From JBCDHN01 sp965224535 (GTDB taxonomy: Bacteria > Verrucomicrobiota > Verrucomicrobiia > Verrucomicrobiales > DEV007), in assembly GCA_965224535.1 (NCBI GenBank), contig CBDCZR010000026.1:62001-126000 (forward strand): a stretch of DNA of 64,000 nucleotides, written 5' to 3'. Within the stretch, counting starts at the first letter, position 1; every line of letters starts with the position of its first letter. The position numbers and the translations under genes are program-made. Shown here piece after piece: positions 55,687-64,000 of the stretch. The notes beneath the pieces are model-generated. The model did not search any database. It worked only from the letters and a program-made list of their open reading frames with translations, and had not been told where the DNA came from.

Positions 55687-56586
55687 ATGAACCCTCGCCA
55701 CCCATCGCCTTTCGTCCTGCCGGTTACCTTGCTCGTGATGCTGTCCAATTCACCAATTCTGGCCGATGACGCCCCGCTGGAACTCAGCCTCCGCCCGGTG
55801 CCGAAAAACGGCGGCGACGCCACGGTCAAGAAGGTACGTTGGGACCCGAAAAAGACCGCGCTCATCATTTGCGACATGTGGGACGATCACTGGTGCAAAT
55901 CCGCGGCGCGGCGGGTGGTGGAGATGGCTCCGCAGCTCAATGTAACGGTCAAAACCGCGCGCGAACGCGGCGTTTTCATCATTCACGCGCCCAGCAGCGT
56001 GGTTAGCTTTTACGAGGGCGTGCCGCAGCGCAAATTGGCGCAAAACGCGCCGTTTTCCAAGGCGCCCGTCGAGTTATCGGCCAAACCGCGTTGGGGCACG
56101 AATTGGTGCTGGCCGGACCCGAAATTCGAAGGCGTCCTCCCGATCGACGACTCCGACATGGGCTGTAGTTGCCCGGAGCCGAAATGCGAGATCCGCACGC
56201 CGTGGACGCGCCAGATCGACCTGATCGAGATTGCCGAAAACGACGCCATTACCGATCATGGCCAGGAAACCTACAACCTCCTGGCCGAGCGCGGGATCAA
56301 CAACGTCATCCTCTGCGGCGTGCACCTCAACATGTGCGTGCTGGGCCGGCCGTTCGGCATCCGCCAAATGGTCAAGGTGGGCAAAAACGTGGCTCTCATG
56401 CGCGATATGACCGACACCATGTACAACCCGCAACGGCCGCCGGGCGTCGATCACTTTACCGGCACGGACCTCATGATCGAGCACGTGGAGAAGTTTTGGT
56501 GCCCATCATTCGTCAGCGCGGACATCACCGGCGGCGCGCCGTTCCGGTTTCAGGAAGACGGGCGAAGGTCTTCGCGGGCGCAGTGA
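55687..56586 (+). CDS. Secreted isochorismatase-fold cysteine hydrolase
   Basis: A signal peptide (MNPRHPSPFVLPVTLLVMLS) precedes an isochorismatase-like domain: TALIICDMWDDHWCKSA with the catalytic Asp, and the nucleophile region VILCGVHLNMCVLGRPFGIR with Cys near residue 217. An extra cysteine-rich insert (DMGCSCPEPKCEI) is unusual and could bind metal. The family hydrolyses amides or enol ethers; no substrate can be named. Confidence 0.85.
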   Translation: MNPRHPSPFVLPVTLLVMLSNSPILADDAPLELSLRPVPKNGGDATVKKVRWDPKKTALIICDMWDDHWCKSAARRVVEMAPQLNVTVKTARERGVFIIHAPSSVVSFYEGVPQRKLAQNAPFSKAPVELSAKPRWGTNWCWPDPKFEGVLPIDDSDMGCSCPEPKCEIRTPWTRQIDLIEIAENDAITDHGQETYNLLAERGINNVILCGVHLNMCVLGRPFGIRQMVKVGKNVALMRDMTDTMYNPQRPPGVDHFTGTDLMIEHVEKFWCPSFVSADITGGAPFRFQEDGRRSSRAQ

Positions 56587-56656
56587 AATCGCGCAGTCAC
56601 GCGGCGCGGCGGATTGACAGCGCAGGTTGCCGGGGTAGGCTCGCCATCGCAGTTCC

Positions 56657-57859
56657 ATGAGCGCAACAAAATCCACCAAGTCGCCCGCCGCCGGCCGGGA
56701 CGTTGAGATCAAGGACGCCCAACTCATCTTTAACGCAGCCTGGTCCGATCTGGAGGCCGAAGTGGGCAACGAGGGGCTGCGTTTCCCCAAGGAGATCATC
56801 CTGCTGGGCGGCGCGCCGGGTTCCGGAAAAGGGACCAACACCGGCTTCATCATGAAGGCGCGCGGCTTCACCTGCCCGCCCATCGTGGTCAGCTCCTTGC
56901 TCGATAGCCCCGAAGCGCAAAAACTCAAAGACTCCGGCCAAATGGTTGGCGACCGCGAGGTCATCGGCATCCTTTTTCGCCGAATGTTAGAGCCGGAATT
57001 TCGCGATGGCGCCGTGCTCGACGGATTTCCGCGCACCAAGGTGCAGGTGGAGTGCATGAAGCTGCTGGTGGCGAAAATCAGCGCCCTGCACCGCAAACAC
57101 GCCCACACGCCGCTGGCGGGTCAGTTTCGGCGGCCCACCATCCACGTGATGGTGCTGTTTATCGACGAAAAAACCAGCGTGGAGCGCCAATTGCACCGCG
57201 GCCGCGAAATTCGCAAACACAACGAGGAAGTGGAGGCAACGGGCATCGGTGAATTGCTGGAACTCCGCGCCACCGACTTGGACGCCAAGGCGGCGCAAAA
57301 CCGCTACCGCGTGTTCAAGGAACAAACCTGGGATGCGTTGCAATCGCTGAAAGAGATCTTTTTCTACCACCTCATCAATGCGCAGGGCACGTTTGAGGAG
57401 GTGGAGCAAAACATCTTGAGCGAGCTGTCCTACCAAAGCTCCCTGGAACTGGAGCCGAGCACGTTCGAGCAGATTCGCGGCATTCCGCTGGCCAGCGAAA
57501 TCGTGGTGCATGCGCGGCAGGAGCTGGTCAAGCGCATGGATTCCTACGCCCGCGACCACGGCCAACTTTTCAACCGCGTCATCCACCTGATTTCCACCAA
57601 ATTCATGCCCATCGTGGAACGGCACGCCATTTCCGGCCGGGCCGTGGTCAATACCGAGGACGAGGTGTTCTCAGAACCGCTGTCGCTGGCCATGCTCATC
57701 GACGTTTTCTCCGAGCGCGGCTATCACGCGGTGGTCGACAAGCAACTCAACCGCGTGCCGGACCGAGTCGATGCCAAAACCGGCCAAATCGAGTTTCGGC
57801 CCAACACCGTCTACCGGATTCGGGTCTATTTTGAGGGCTCGGAGATCCGGCGAGGCTGA
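56657..57859 (+). CDS. Adenylate-kinase-like protein with a large C-terminal extension
   Basis: The first ~220 residues are a nucleoside monophosphate kinase: P-loop LLGGAPGSGKGTNTG, then DGFPRTKVQVE and a lid region (RQLHRGREIRKHNEE). The normal adenylate kinase is ~190-220 residues, whereas this protein has 400. The extension (from about EQTWDALQSLKEIFF) is helical and ends RPNTVYRIRVYFEGSE, with no known domain. Such extended forms occur in Verrucomicrobiota. The phosphate acceptor is untested. Confidence 0.8.
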   Translation: MSATKSTKSPAAGRDVEIKDAQLIFNAAWSDLEAEVGNEGLRFPKEIILLGGAPGSGKGTNTGFIMKARGFTCPPIVVSSLLDSPEAQKLKDSGQMVGDREVIGILFRRMLEPEFRDGAVLDGFPRTKVQVECMKLLVAKISALHRKHAHTPLAGQFRRPTIHVMVLFIDEKTSVERQLHRGREIRKHNEEVEATGIGELLELRATDLDAKAAQNRYRVFKEQTWDALQSLKEIFFYHLINAQGTFEEVEQNILSELSYQSSLELEPSTFEQIRGIPLASEIVVHARQELVKRMDSYARDHGQLFNRVIHLISTKFMPIVERHAISGRAVVNTEDEVFSEPLSLAMLIDVFSERGYHAVVDKQLNRVPDRVDAKTGQIEFRPNTVYRIRVYFEGSEIRRG

Positions 57860-57887
57860 GGTGAGGCTTGAAAATCCCCAAATTCCC

Positions 57888-59359
57888 TCAGATTTCCGGA
57901 ATCGGCTCATCCGGCTTCACCTCTTCCAATTCCCAAAAAACCTTCCCTCCCTGGCGGATCTCCAGAAGCCGCGATTTGCTTTTTGGGGCTGGTTTGGCGT
58001 CGTTTTGCGGGAGCCAGGTGGCCAAAATTTGCTTCACGGCGGCGTATTCCGGGTTAGCGGCTAGATTCGTCCACTCGTTGGGATCTTGCACCATGTCGTA
58101 AAGCTCTTCCGAGCCGTCGGCGTAGCGAATGTAGCGCCAGCCTTCGGTCCGGATGCCATGATTTCCGGCACTTTGGGTCGTGATCGCGGGACGGAGGCGT
58201 TTTTTCGCAGAATCGCGCAATTGCGGGGCGAGACTGAGCCCTTCCAGGCTGGGATTTGCCGGCAGACCGCAGAGTTCCAGCAACGTGGGATACATGTCCA
58301 GCAACTCGGCCGGTTGGGTGCATTTTGCCGACCTTGCGACGCCCGGACCGGCGAAAATCAGCGGTACGCGCGTTCCGCGGTCCCACAGCGTGTTCTTGCC
58401 GGTAATTTGCTTTTCACCAAGGTGCCAGCCGTGGTCGCTCCACAACACCACGACGGTGTTTTCGGCAAAACCGTTGCGTTCCAGCGCATCCAACACGCGG
58501 CCCACCTGGCTGTCCACAAAACTGACGCAAGCCAGGTAGCTGCGGGTCAAATTCAGCGCTTGGCCGGATTCCTCCAAAAACTTCAGGCGCGGCTCCGGCA
58601 GCTTCCAGTGCGTGTACCAGCTAAAGCGCGGGGTGTCGTCGCGGTCGCCGTCCAAAATTGGCGGCAACTTTGTGGTTTGCTCGGGGTAGAGGTCGAACCA
58701 GCGCTGCGTCGCGTAGCACGGCACGTGCGGCAAAAAGAAGCCGCAACTGAGGAAAAACGGCCCTTTTGGCTTGGAATCGAGCGTTTCCACCGCCCAATCG
58801 CCCACAATCCAGTCGCCCTTGTCTTCATCTCGGTGCGGAAACGTGCCCCAATCCACCGAGCTTGTGCGGTTGGGGCGTGTTCGACGAGTTTTTTCGGCGG
58901 AAACGGCTTTCCACTGGCGCCGGGACCCAGGTGATCGAACTCCGCGTCGGCCTTTTGGCGGCCATACCCGCCGTGGTAGATTTTTCCGCCGGAATACGTC
59001 GTGTAGCCGTGTTTTTTGAAGTACTGCGGCAGGGTCACGTGATCCTTGAATTTGGGCACGGTGCGAAACCAGGGTTGCAGCGAGTAAACCCCTGTGGTTG
59101 AGGGCCGTAGCCCCGTCATCAGGCTTGTGCGCGAGGAGTTGCAGAGGGGCGCCTGGCAGTGCGCGTTGAGAAACGTGGTGCCGCGCATCGCCAGCTTGTC
59201 CATGTGGGGCGTGCGGACTTGGGGATGGCCGCTCAGGGGTCCTACCCAGTCGTTCAAATCGTCGATCGCGATGAAGAGGACGTTCGGTTTTTGGGCCAAC
59301 GCGGACGGCGCGGCAACCAGCAACCAACTAACGGCAAAATAAAGTGTGGCGAGCTTCAT
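57888..59359 (-). pseudogene. Sulfatase, interrupted by a one-base frameshift
   Basis: The signal peptide and N-terminal domain (VLFIAIDDLNDWVGPLSGHP, modification site CNSSR with Ser where Pro is usual, and TTYSGGKIYHGG) read to KKLVEHAPTAQ. The family sequence continues in the next frame from SSVDWGTFPHRDEDKGDWIV through FLPHVPCYATQRWFDLYPEQ and VVVLWSDHGWHLGEKQ to the C-terminus. Adding one A to the CCCCAACC run at about 58880 restores a single ~490-residue choline/iduronate-type sulfatase. It lies next to a DUF1501 gene in the same direction. Confidence 0.82.
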
Positions 59360-59445
59360 TCGTCACGTTTGGCGGGGGAAAACGCGGTCGTCAACCGGAT
59401 GCTGTCATTCATCTGCTCTGCCACGGACTCAAGGCGTCCTTTCGG

Positions 59446-60894
59446 TCAAACCGGCCTTTCGAACAGCTCCATCACCGGTTTACCCAAACCGTCCTCCGTG
59501 GCGAAAAACGGGCGGCGTTCCACTTGGTAGCCGGTTTTGGGGCTGATTCCCATGGCGGTGAAAATCGTGGCGTGCAGGTCGGTGATGGTGACCGGGTTTT
59601 CCACGGCAACCAAGGGCCGCTCATCCGCGGTTTTGCCGTAAACAAAGCCGCGTTTCATCCCGCCGCCAAACATGACTACGCTGGTGCCGCCGGTAAAGTG
59701 GCGATGCAGGCCGTAGTGCTTCATTTCGCCGAGTTTATCCGTTCTGGCGCGGCTTTGGTCTTGCGCGTTGGAACCGGGGACGCCTTCGATCATCATGTCA
59801 CGGCTAAATTCGCTGGCGATGATGACGAGGGTGCGTTCCAGCAAGCCGCGTTGCTCCAAATCGCGGACGAGCATGGCGATCGGCCGGTCGATCTCGTCCT
59901 TCAGCCGTTGGACCGTGGTGTGCCCGTTTTCATGCGTGTCCCAGTGCAGAAAGGGGACGTATTCGGTGGTTACCTCGATGAATCGGGCGCCGGCTTCGAC
60001 CAAGCGGCGTGCTAACAAACAACCTCGGCCAAAACGCCCGGTGTTGTAGACCTCGTAGCTTTCTTTGGGCTCCCGGCTCAGATCGAAGGCTTGACGTTGG
60101 GGGCTCATCAGCAGGCGGTGAGCGTTGTTCATGGCGCGCAACATCGATTCCTGCTGATAGTCGCTGGCGTAGGCGCGTTGCGGGCTCTTGTCGATGAGCT
60201 TGCGGTAAAACTGGTAGCGGTTTGCAAAGCGGCCGGGCTCCATTCCTGCCGGTGGGCGAACCGACTTCACGGCGTCCTCTGGGTAGGGCAAATTCATGGG
60301 GCCAAACTCGCTGCCGAAAAATCCGCCGGTCGTGAAGGCCTTCAGTTCCTCCTTTTCGCCCACACCTTCCAACCGCTGACCGATGTTGATGAACGGCGGG
60401 ATGACGCGGTTTCGCGGCCCTAACACTTTCGCCATCCAGGCGCCAATGTGCGGCGCGGCCACCGTTTGCGGCGGAACGTAGCCGGTGTGCCAGTGATACT
60501 GGTGCCGGGAGTGGAGAATGTGGCCCAGGTCCGCCTGCACGTGGGATCGAATCAGCGTAGCGCGATCCATCACTTGCGCGATTTCACCGAGACCGGCGGA
60601 AATCTGAAGCCCATCGACCGCGGTGTCGATGGCCGGGAATGTGCTCAAAATGCCGTCAACCGGGGTGCCGATTTCAAAGGGCACGTAGCGCTTGGGGTCC
60701 CAGGTCTCCGGAGCGGCCATGCCGCCGGCCATCCACAACAAAATGCAAGCGTCGGCCGTTGGCGCGGGATGAGCGGGTGCGTCGTCAGCCGAAAGCAGGC
60801 GCGGTTCGCCGGCCATCCAAGCTGCGGTGGAAGCGGCGCCGAGTTTGCGCAGGAATTGGCGCCGAGCCAGGGTTTCCGTCGTCGTCATCATCAT
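59446..60894 (-). CDS. DUF1501 family protein, Tat-exported
   Basis: ATG at 60894 (or 60891/60888) precedes a twin-arginine leader (LARRQFLRKLGAASTAAWMA). The DUF1501 body shows ACILLWMAGGMAAPETWDPK, HSRHQYHWHTGYVPP, GARFIEVTTEYVPFLHWDTH ENGH-type segment and VIIASEFSRDMMIEG. DUF1501 proteins belong to the alkaline-phosphatase/sulfatase superfamily, are exported and are encoded with cytochrome DUF1549/DUF1553 or sulfatase genes. Here the partner is the frameshifted sulfatase downstream. Confidence 0.9.
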   Translation of the reverse strand: MMMTTTETLARRQFLRKLGAASTAAWMAGEPRLLSADDAPAHPAPTADACILLWMAGGMAAPETWDPKRYVPFEIGTPVDGILSTFPAIDTAVDGLQISAGLGEIAQVMDRATLIRSHVQADLGHILHSRHQYHWHTGYVPPQTVAAPHIGAWMAKVLGPRNRVIPPFINIGQRLEGVGEKEELKAFTTGGFFGSEFGPMNLPYPEDAVKSVRPPAGMEPGRFANRYQFYRKLIDKSPQRAYASDYQQESMLRAMNNAHRLLMSPQRQAFDLSREPKESYEVYNTGRFGRGCLLARRLVEAGARFIEVTTEYVPFLHWDTHENGHTTVQRLKDEIDRPIAMLVRDLEQRGLLERTLVIIASEFSRDMMIEGVPGSNAQDQSRARTDKLGEMKHYGLHRHFTGGTSVVMFGGGMKRGFVYGKTADERPLVAVENPVTITDLHATIFTAMGISPKTGYQVERRPFFATEDGLGKPVMELFERPV

Positions 60895-61028
60895 GCTAGC
60901 CGGTACTTTAGGCGGCAAGTCCGGCGCGGCAACTGATTGCTGGGGGTACGCGGAAAGACCCACTCGATGAGCGGGCCTTTCCGGGTTGAGATCTGGTTAG
61001 AGTTGGGATGGCGAAGAAAAATCGCGGC

Positions 61029-61367
61029 TTAGACGAACTCGCTTTCCTTCTTGAGCTTCTTAACCAACAGGTAGTAGAACACCGGACGCAGCTTGGCGCG
61101 GTTGGAGCGGCCGATCTTGTCGATGGCATACTCAATCGCGGTATCCAGCTTGGCGTCATCCTTGCATCCCAGCTTTTTGATCAAAAACTTCTCCTTGATC
61201 CCTTTGATTTCCTTGGGCTGGGCAGCAGCAACCAGCTTGGCATCCTGTTTAAAGAGCGAAGGTCCCAGGGACTTGGCGATTGCTCGCAACAGATCATCGT
61301 TGCAAGGAATCTTCTGCTTCTTCATTTGCTCTTTGCAGGCCACTATGGCGTCATCAAGTTTGCTCAT
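61029..61367 (-). CDS. DUF2853 family protein
   Basis: A 112-residue helical protein: MSKLDDAIVACKEQMKKQKI, DDLLRAIAKSLGPSLF, DTAIEYAIDKIGRSNRAKLR, PVFYYLLVKKLKKESEFV. This matches the small DUF2853 family of unknown function. ATG 61367 is preferred; upstream in-frame sequence is not protein-like. Confidence 0.78.
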   Translation of the reverse strand: MSKLDDAIVACKEQMKKQKIPCNDDLLRAIAKSLGPSLFKQDAKLVAAAQPKEIKGIKEKFLIKKLGCKDDAKLDTAIEYAIDKIGRSNRAKLRPVFYYLLVKKLKKESEFV

Positions 61368-61693
61368 GATCGCCTTTTTGCCATCGATCCGAACAAAAGC
61401 AAGCCTTCTTTGCAAGAAGTTTCTTGCTTGCATGTTAGGGTGGGTCCAGGTGGCCTCACACGCGGTAAATTTCGGGCTGTAGGATGTTGGAAAGACGTGA
61501 ATGTGGGGAGGCTCGACTTGCGAAATTGAACCAGCGATTCCGCAACTCATGACACTGGGCATCGCCAGAGCCGATAGTTGATTCGATTTGAGGCCGGCAG
61601 TTCCTCCTAACAAAACTCCCAGCATTTTCGCATTTCTCGACGACACCTCTTTTGTACTTGAATCTGTAGTATTTTAATGCTAAAGATTGCCTG
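61368..61693. other. Gene-free region between the DUF2853 gene and an insertion element
   Basis: No protein-like frame or RNA is seen. The left boundary of the insertion element should lie somewhere near 61640-61690, but no matching inverted repeat could be identified by eye. Confidence 0.5.
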
Positions 61694-62077
61694 ATGCCCA
61701 GCCGATCCTCCTTTTCCGCTGCCGAGCGCGAGTTGCGCTCCAAACTCCACGCCCTGCTCAACCGCGCCAGTGGCTTCCTTCACGCCACGCCCACCGAACT
61801 CCTTCGCAAATGTGGCAAACCCAATTGCCAATGCGCCAGCGACGACTCCAAACGGCACCGCTCCTTCACCATCGCCCAAACCCGCAAGGGCAAAACCACC
61901 ACCACCCACATCCCCAGAGCCATGGAAAAAGAGGTCGCCGGGTGGATTGAGAATTTCAACACCGCGCGCGAGTTGCTCGAAGCCCTAAGCCAGCATAGCC
62001 GCGAGCGCATCAAGCAGCGCAAGGCTGCCGCCAAAAAACCTCCCAAGAAAAAGAACCCATCCTCCGCCGAGTCCTAA
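61694..62077 (+). CDS. DUF6788-like small protein of an insertion element
   Basis: A 127-residue protein with a Cys-rich knuckle (LLRKCGKPNCQCASDD), typical of small DUF6788-type proteins encoded in front of transposases. It ends in a very basic Lys-rich tail (RKAAAKKPPKKKNP). Several frames overlap here. The tail contains two A-rich tracts where -1 slippage would lead into the transposase frame. Confidence 0.75.
   Translation: MPSRSSFSAAERELRSKLHALLNRASGFLHATPTELLRKCGKPNCQCASDDSKRHRSFTIAQTRKGKTTTTHIPRAMEKEVAGWIENFNTARELLEALSQHSRERIKQRKAAAKKPPKKKNPSSAES
62033..62053 (+). other. Candidate -1 ribosomal frameshift site
   Basis: In the frame of the first ORF the codons are AAA-AAA (62033-62038) and, further on, AAA-AAG (62048-62053, heptamer GAAAAAG). 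Slipping back one base leads into GAACCCATC and then the transposase frame without a stop. IS families commonly use A-rich heptamers for this purpose. The site is inferred from frame geometry. Confidence 0.5.
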
Positions 62078-63279
62078 CCTACGCAGAAAAGATCTTTGGC
62101 CTCAGCCGCTTCTGGGGCCAAATCGGTGACTCGCGCCTCAAGGCACAGATCCCGACCGCGGTGTTTCCCGCCGCGTTTTTTCTCATGTTTCTGTGCCGCT
62201 TGCCCAGTTTCAATGAGCTCGAACAACATCGCGGCAAACGTGGCTGGCGGCGGTGGCTGGGCGGCAACGAGCTTCCCAGCGCCGACGCGTTGGCTTACGT
62301 GGCCGAGCGCATCGACCCCGACGACCTGCGCCAATGCCACGGCCAAATCTACGCCCAGCTCAAGCGAAACAAAGTGCTGGAGCCCCGGCGCGGTTGGATG
62401 CTGGCGGCTATCGACGGGCACGAGATCGGCCACAGCGAGGCGCGATGTTGCGAGCACTGCTGCCAGCGCGAGATCAAGACCAAATCCGGGACCAAGATCC
62501 AGTTTTACCACCGAATCGTGCTTCTGCAGATTTTGGGCAAGGATTTTCGGCTCATGCTCGATGTGGAGAGCGTGTTGCCGGGCGAGGACGAGGTGGCGGC
62601 GGCCCAGCGCTTGATCGAACGCGTGTTGCGCAACCATCCCCGCAGCTTCGACGTGCTGACGGCTGACGCGATTTACCTGCGCCCTTCGGTCGTCAACCTG
62701 ATGCTCGAACACGACAAGCACCTCGTCGCCGTGCTTAAAGAGAATCAGCCTGAGTTGCTAAGCGAGGCGCGCACCCTGCTGGCGCGTGAGGAGCCCAAGG
62801 TGATTTGCCGCGATGCCAAGCGCGAAATCGAGCACCGCGAGTTGGACGGTTTTCAGACCGAAAGCATCACCACGCCGTTGCGCGTTGTGCATTCCCACGA
62901 AGTTAAGCGCAGCCGCAAACGGGTGGGCAAGCGCTGGGAGCCAAAAGTGGTCGAGAGTGATTGGTACTGGGCCACGACGCTACCCACATCCTTGGCTCCG
63001 AGCGAAACCATCGCCGACTTTGGGCACAGCCGCTGGGAGATTGAGAACGAGGGGTTCAACGAGTTGGTGACCCACTGGCACGCCGATCATTATTTTCACC
63101 ATCATTCCAACGCGGTGTTGGTGTTGTGGCTGATTTTGTTGATGGCTCACGCGGTTTTTCACTGCTTTTACCGGCGCAATCTCAAAGCTGAGGCGCGCCG
63201 CCATCATACGGTGATCTATTTTGCGCTATTGCTGGGGCGCGATGTGCGCATCGAGGAGAGTTGGTGGCCCCCTCCATAG
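62053..63279 (+). CDS. DDE transposase (translated by -1 frameshift or from a non-ATG start)
   Basis: Begins within the overlap as ILRRVLTYAEKIFGLSRFWG and QIGDSRLKAQIPTAVFPAAF, the usual first helix block of this transposase type. It continues with AIDGHEIGHSEARC (first Asp), FDVLTADAIYLRPS (second Asp) and SRWEIENEGFNELVTHW (Glu). The only standard start codon in frame is GTG 62161, which would remove the first conserved block. So frameshifting from the upstream ORF is more likely. The length from the overlap is ~408 residues. Confidence 0.75.
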   Translation, partial: EPILRRVLTYAEKIFGLSRFWGQIGDSRLKAQIPTAVFPAAFFLMFLCRLPSFNELEQHRGKRGWRRWLGGNELPSADALAYVAERIDPDDLRQCHGQIYAQLKRNKVLEPRRGWMLAAIDGHEIGHSEARCCEHCCQREIKTKSGTKIQFYHRIVLLQILGKDFRLMLDVESVLPGEDEVAAAQRLIERVLRNHPRSFDVLTADAIYLRPSVVNLMLEHDKHLVAVLKENQPELLSEARTLLAREEPKVICRDAKREIEHRELDGFQTESITTPLRVVHSHEVKRSRKRVGKRWEPKVVESDWYWATTLPTSLAPSETIADFGHSRWEIENEGFNELVTHWHADHYFHHHSNAVLVLWLILLMAHAVFHCFYRRNLKAEARRHHTVIYFALLLGRDVRIEESWWPPP

Positions 63280-63567
63280 TCTGGTGGCGGATCTGGATTG
63301 GCTTTGAGAGGTGGCGAGGGCCTTGTTTTTCAAGGCGCGGCTAAGTTTTTGCTAATGGCGCTGCTTGGTGTCTATCGAGGGGGATTCGGGGAGAAATTTG
63401 CTCGGAAATGCGAATAACGAAGTTGACTGGATGATCAGGCAACACAAAAAATCGTTCTGACGAGGCTATGTCCTGGGTTAACGACAGTGGTCAGCGCAAC
63501 TTACGGAATCGCTGAAATTGAACGATCAAACTTGGTTTTCTCGTCAAAAAATGGTAGTCTTTGGCCC

Positions 63568-63795
63568 ATGACCACTGCCATCGAACTCACCCCTGAAGAG
63601 GTTGACGAGTTGAAGCGACGAACCAACAAGCCGGATGCCGAGTCGGCCTTGAAAGAAGTCACTGACCGCTTTCTCAACGACGACAAATACGCTGGTTTGA
63701 AGTCCCTAGCCGGCACTATCGAGTTCGAAGACGATTTTTTGACAAAGATGGGCAAAATTGAGCAGGCTGACCTTGAAAAACAGTCCGAGCGGTAA
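63568..63795 (+). CDS. VapB-like antitoxin
   Basis: A 75-residue acidic protein (MTTAIELTPEEVDELKRRTN KPDAESALKE-type start, ending KIEQADLEKQSER). It is followed with no gap by a PIN-domain gene. Its helical DNA-binding/dimerisation part resembles small antitoxins of VapBC-type modules. ATG 63568 is preferred. Confidence 0.68.
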   Translation: MTTAIELTPEEVDELKRRTNKPDAESALKEVTDRFLNDDKYAGLKSLAGTIEFEDDFLTKMGKIEQADLEKQSER

Positions 63796-64000
63796 ATGGA
63801 AAGTGACGCCGAAAGCAGGGTGCTCGTCGATACATGTGTTTGGGTGTCGTTCTTTCAATCGAAGGGCAGCAAAAACAAGCAGGCCATACAATCTCTTCTC
63901 GATAAGAATCGCGTTTGCATCATCGCTCCAATCGCTTTTGAAATCCTTCGAGGCATCAAACGGAGATCACAGGCTGTTTGGTTAGATTCCGAACTGCGGA
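63796..64000 (+). CDS. VapC-like PIN-domain toxin, cut by the window end
   Basis: The ATG follows directly after the upstream TAA. The start RVLVDTCVWVSFFQSKG has the first conserved PIN Asp (VDT) and is followed by LLDKNRVCIIAPIAFEILRG with the second acidic residue (Glu). VapC toxins are Mg2+-dependent RNases. The 3' part, with the remaining Asp residues, lies outside the window. Confidence 0.75.
   Translation, partial: MESDAESRVLVDTCVWVSFFQSKGSKNKQAIQSLLDKNRVCIIAPIAFEILRGIKRRSQAVWLDSELR

Larger units (their letters stand above)
61694..63279 (+). mobile_element. Two-frame insertion element (DUF6788-like ORF plus DDE transposase)
   Basis: A small ORF (61694-62077) is followed in the -1 frame by a DDE-type transposase whose conserved start lies before any usable start codon. 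A-rich slippery sites lie in the overlap. Terminal repeats were not identified, so the limits given are those of the coding part. Confidence 0.65.

Overview
This is a GC-rich, densely coded window from a chromosome of a PVC-group bacterium, most likely Verrucomicrobiota. The evidence is family content: DUF1592/DUF1587-type cytochrome proteins, DUF1552 and DUF1501 proteins, several sulfatases, a DUF6268 outer-membrane protein, a DUF4058 protein and a squalene-cyclase-fold pair, beside ordinary bacterial housekeeping genes (birA, trpD, ftsH, rdgB, ssrA). The phylum is inferred from that mix, because no rRNA gene is present. All function calls come from reading motifs; no database search was run.

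Layout. 0-10.6 kb is mostly core: a TPR protein tail, birA, an AlgX/AlgJ-like SGNH protein, a lipoprotein, a LysM protein, an MFS transporter, an Ldh2-type dehydrogenase, an Rpn-type nuclease-fold protein, an SDR and a DUF6268 protein. 10.7-13.4 kb is a scarred accessory segment. It holds a permease stump, a zeta-type and a RelE-type toxin-antitoxin locus, an IS630 scrap, and a metalloprotease whose two halves lie in opposite orientations on either side, which implies an inversion. 13.6-16.2 kb returns to core genes. The tmRNA gene (16.3-16.7 kb, tag ADQNLALAA) marks the edge of a second accessory region to about 21.4 kb, with an unknown frameshifted gene, an internally deleted ISKra4-like element, the remains of a RloA/RloB-type pair and a frameshifted LamG gene.

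21.5-31.4 kb holds a CoA-transferase, then a collinear cluster: a tandem two-domain sulfatase, a DUF1592-family cytochrome protein, a DUF1552 protein and an MscS channel. 31.5-34.8 kb holds a squalene-hopene-cyclase-like protein and a protein-prenyltransferase-beta-like protein separated by a toxin-antitoxin pair. 35-44.2 kb holds a small membrane protein, an AddB-like nuclease, an FAH-family enzyme, a SelW-like selenoprotein that an ordinary ORF scan splits at an in-frame TGA, trpD, a YqgE protein and ftsH. 44.2-47.2 kb is scarred again (ubiE scrap, rdgB, broken toxin-antitoxin genes, a foreign-looking frameshifted gene).

47.2-52.7 kb holds a DUF3566-like membrane protein, a large Ser/Thr kinase-ATPase-TPR regulator and a BatA-like VWA protein. 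53-61.4 kb holds repeat arrays, an aldo/keto reductase, a DUF4058 protein, an isochorismatase-fold hydrolase, an enlarged adenylate-kinase-like protein, a frameshifted sulfatase next to a DUF1501 protein, and a DUF2853 protein. The window ends with a two-frame insertion element that looks like a -1 frameshifting transposase and a VapBC-type pair cut by the window edge. Recurrent features are several palindromic intergenic repeat families and at least seven genes interrupted by apparent single-base frameshifts.
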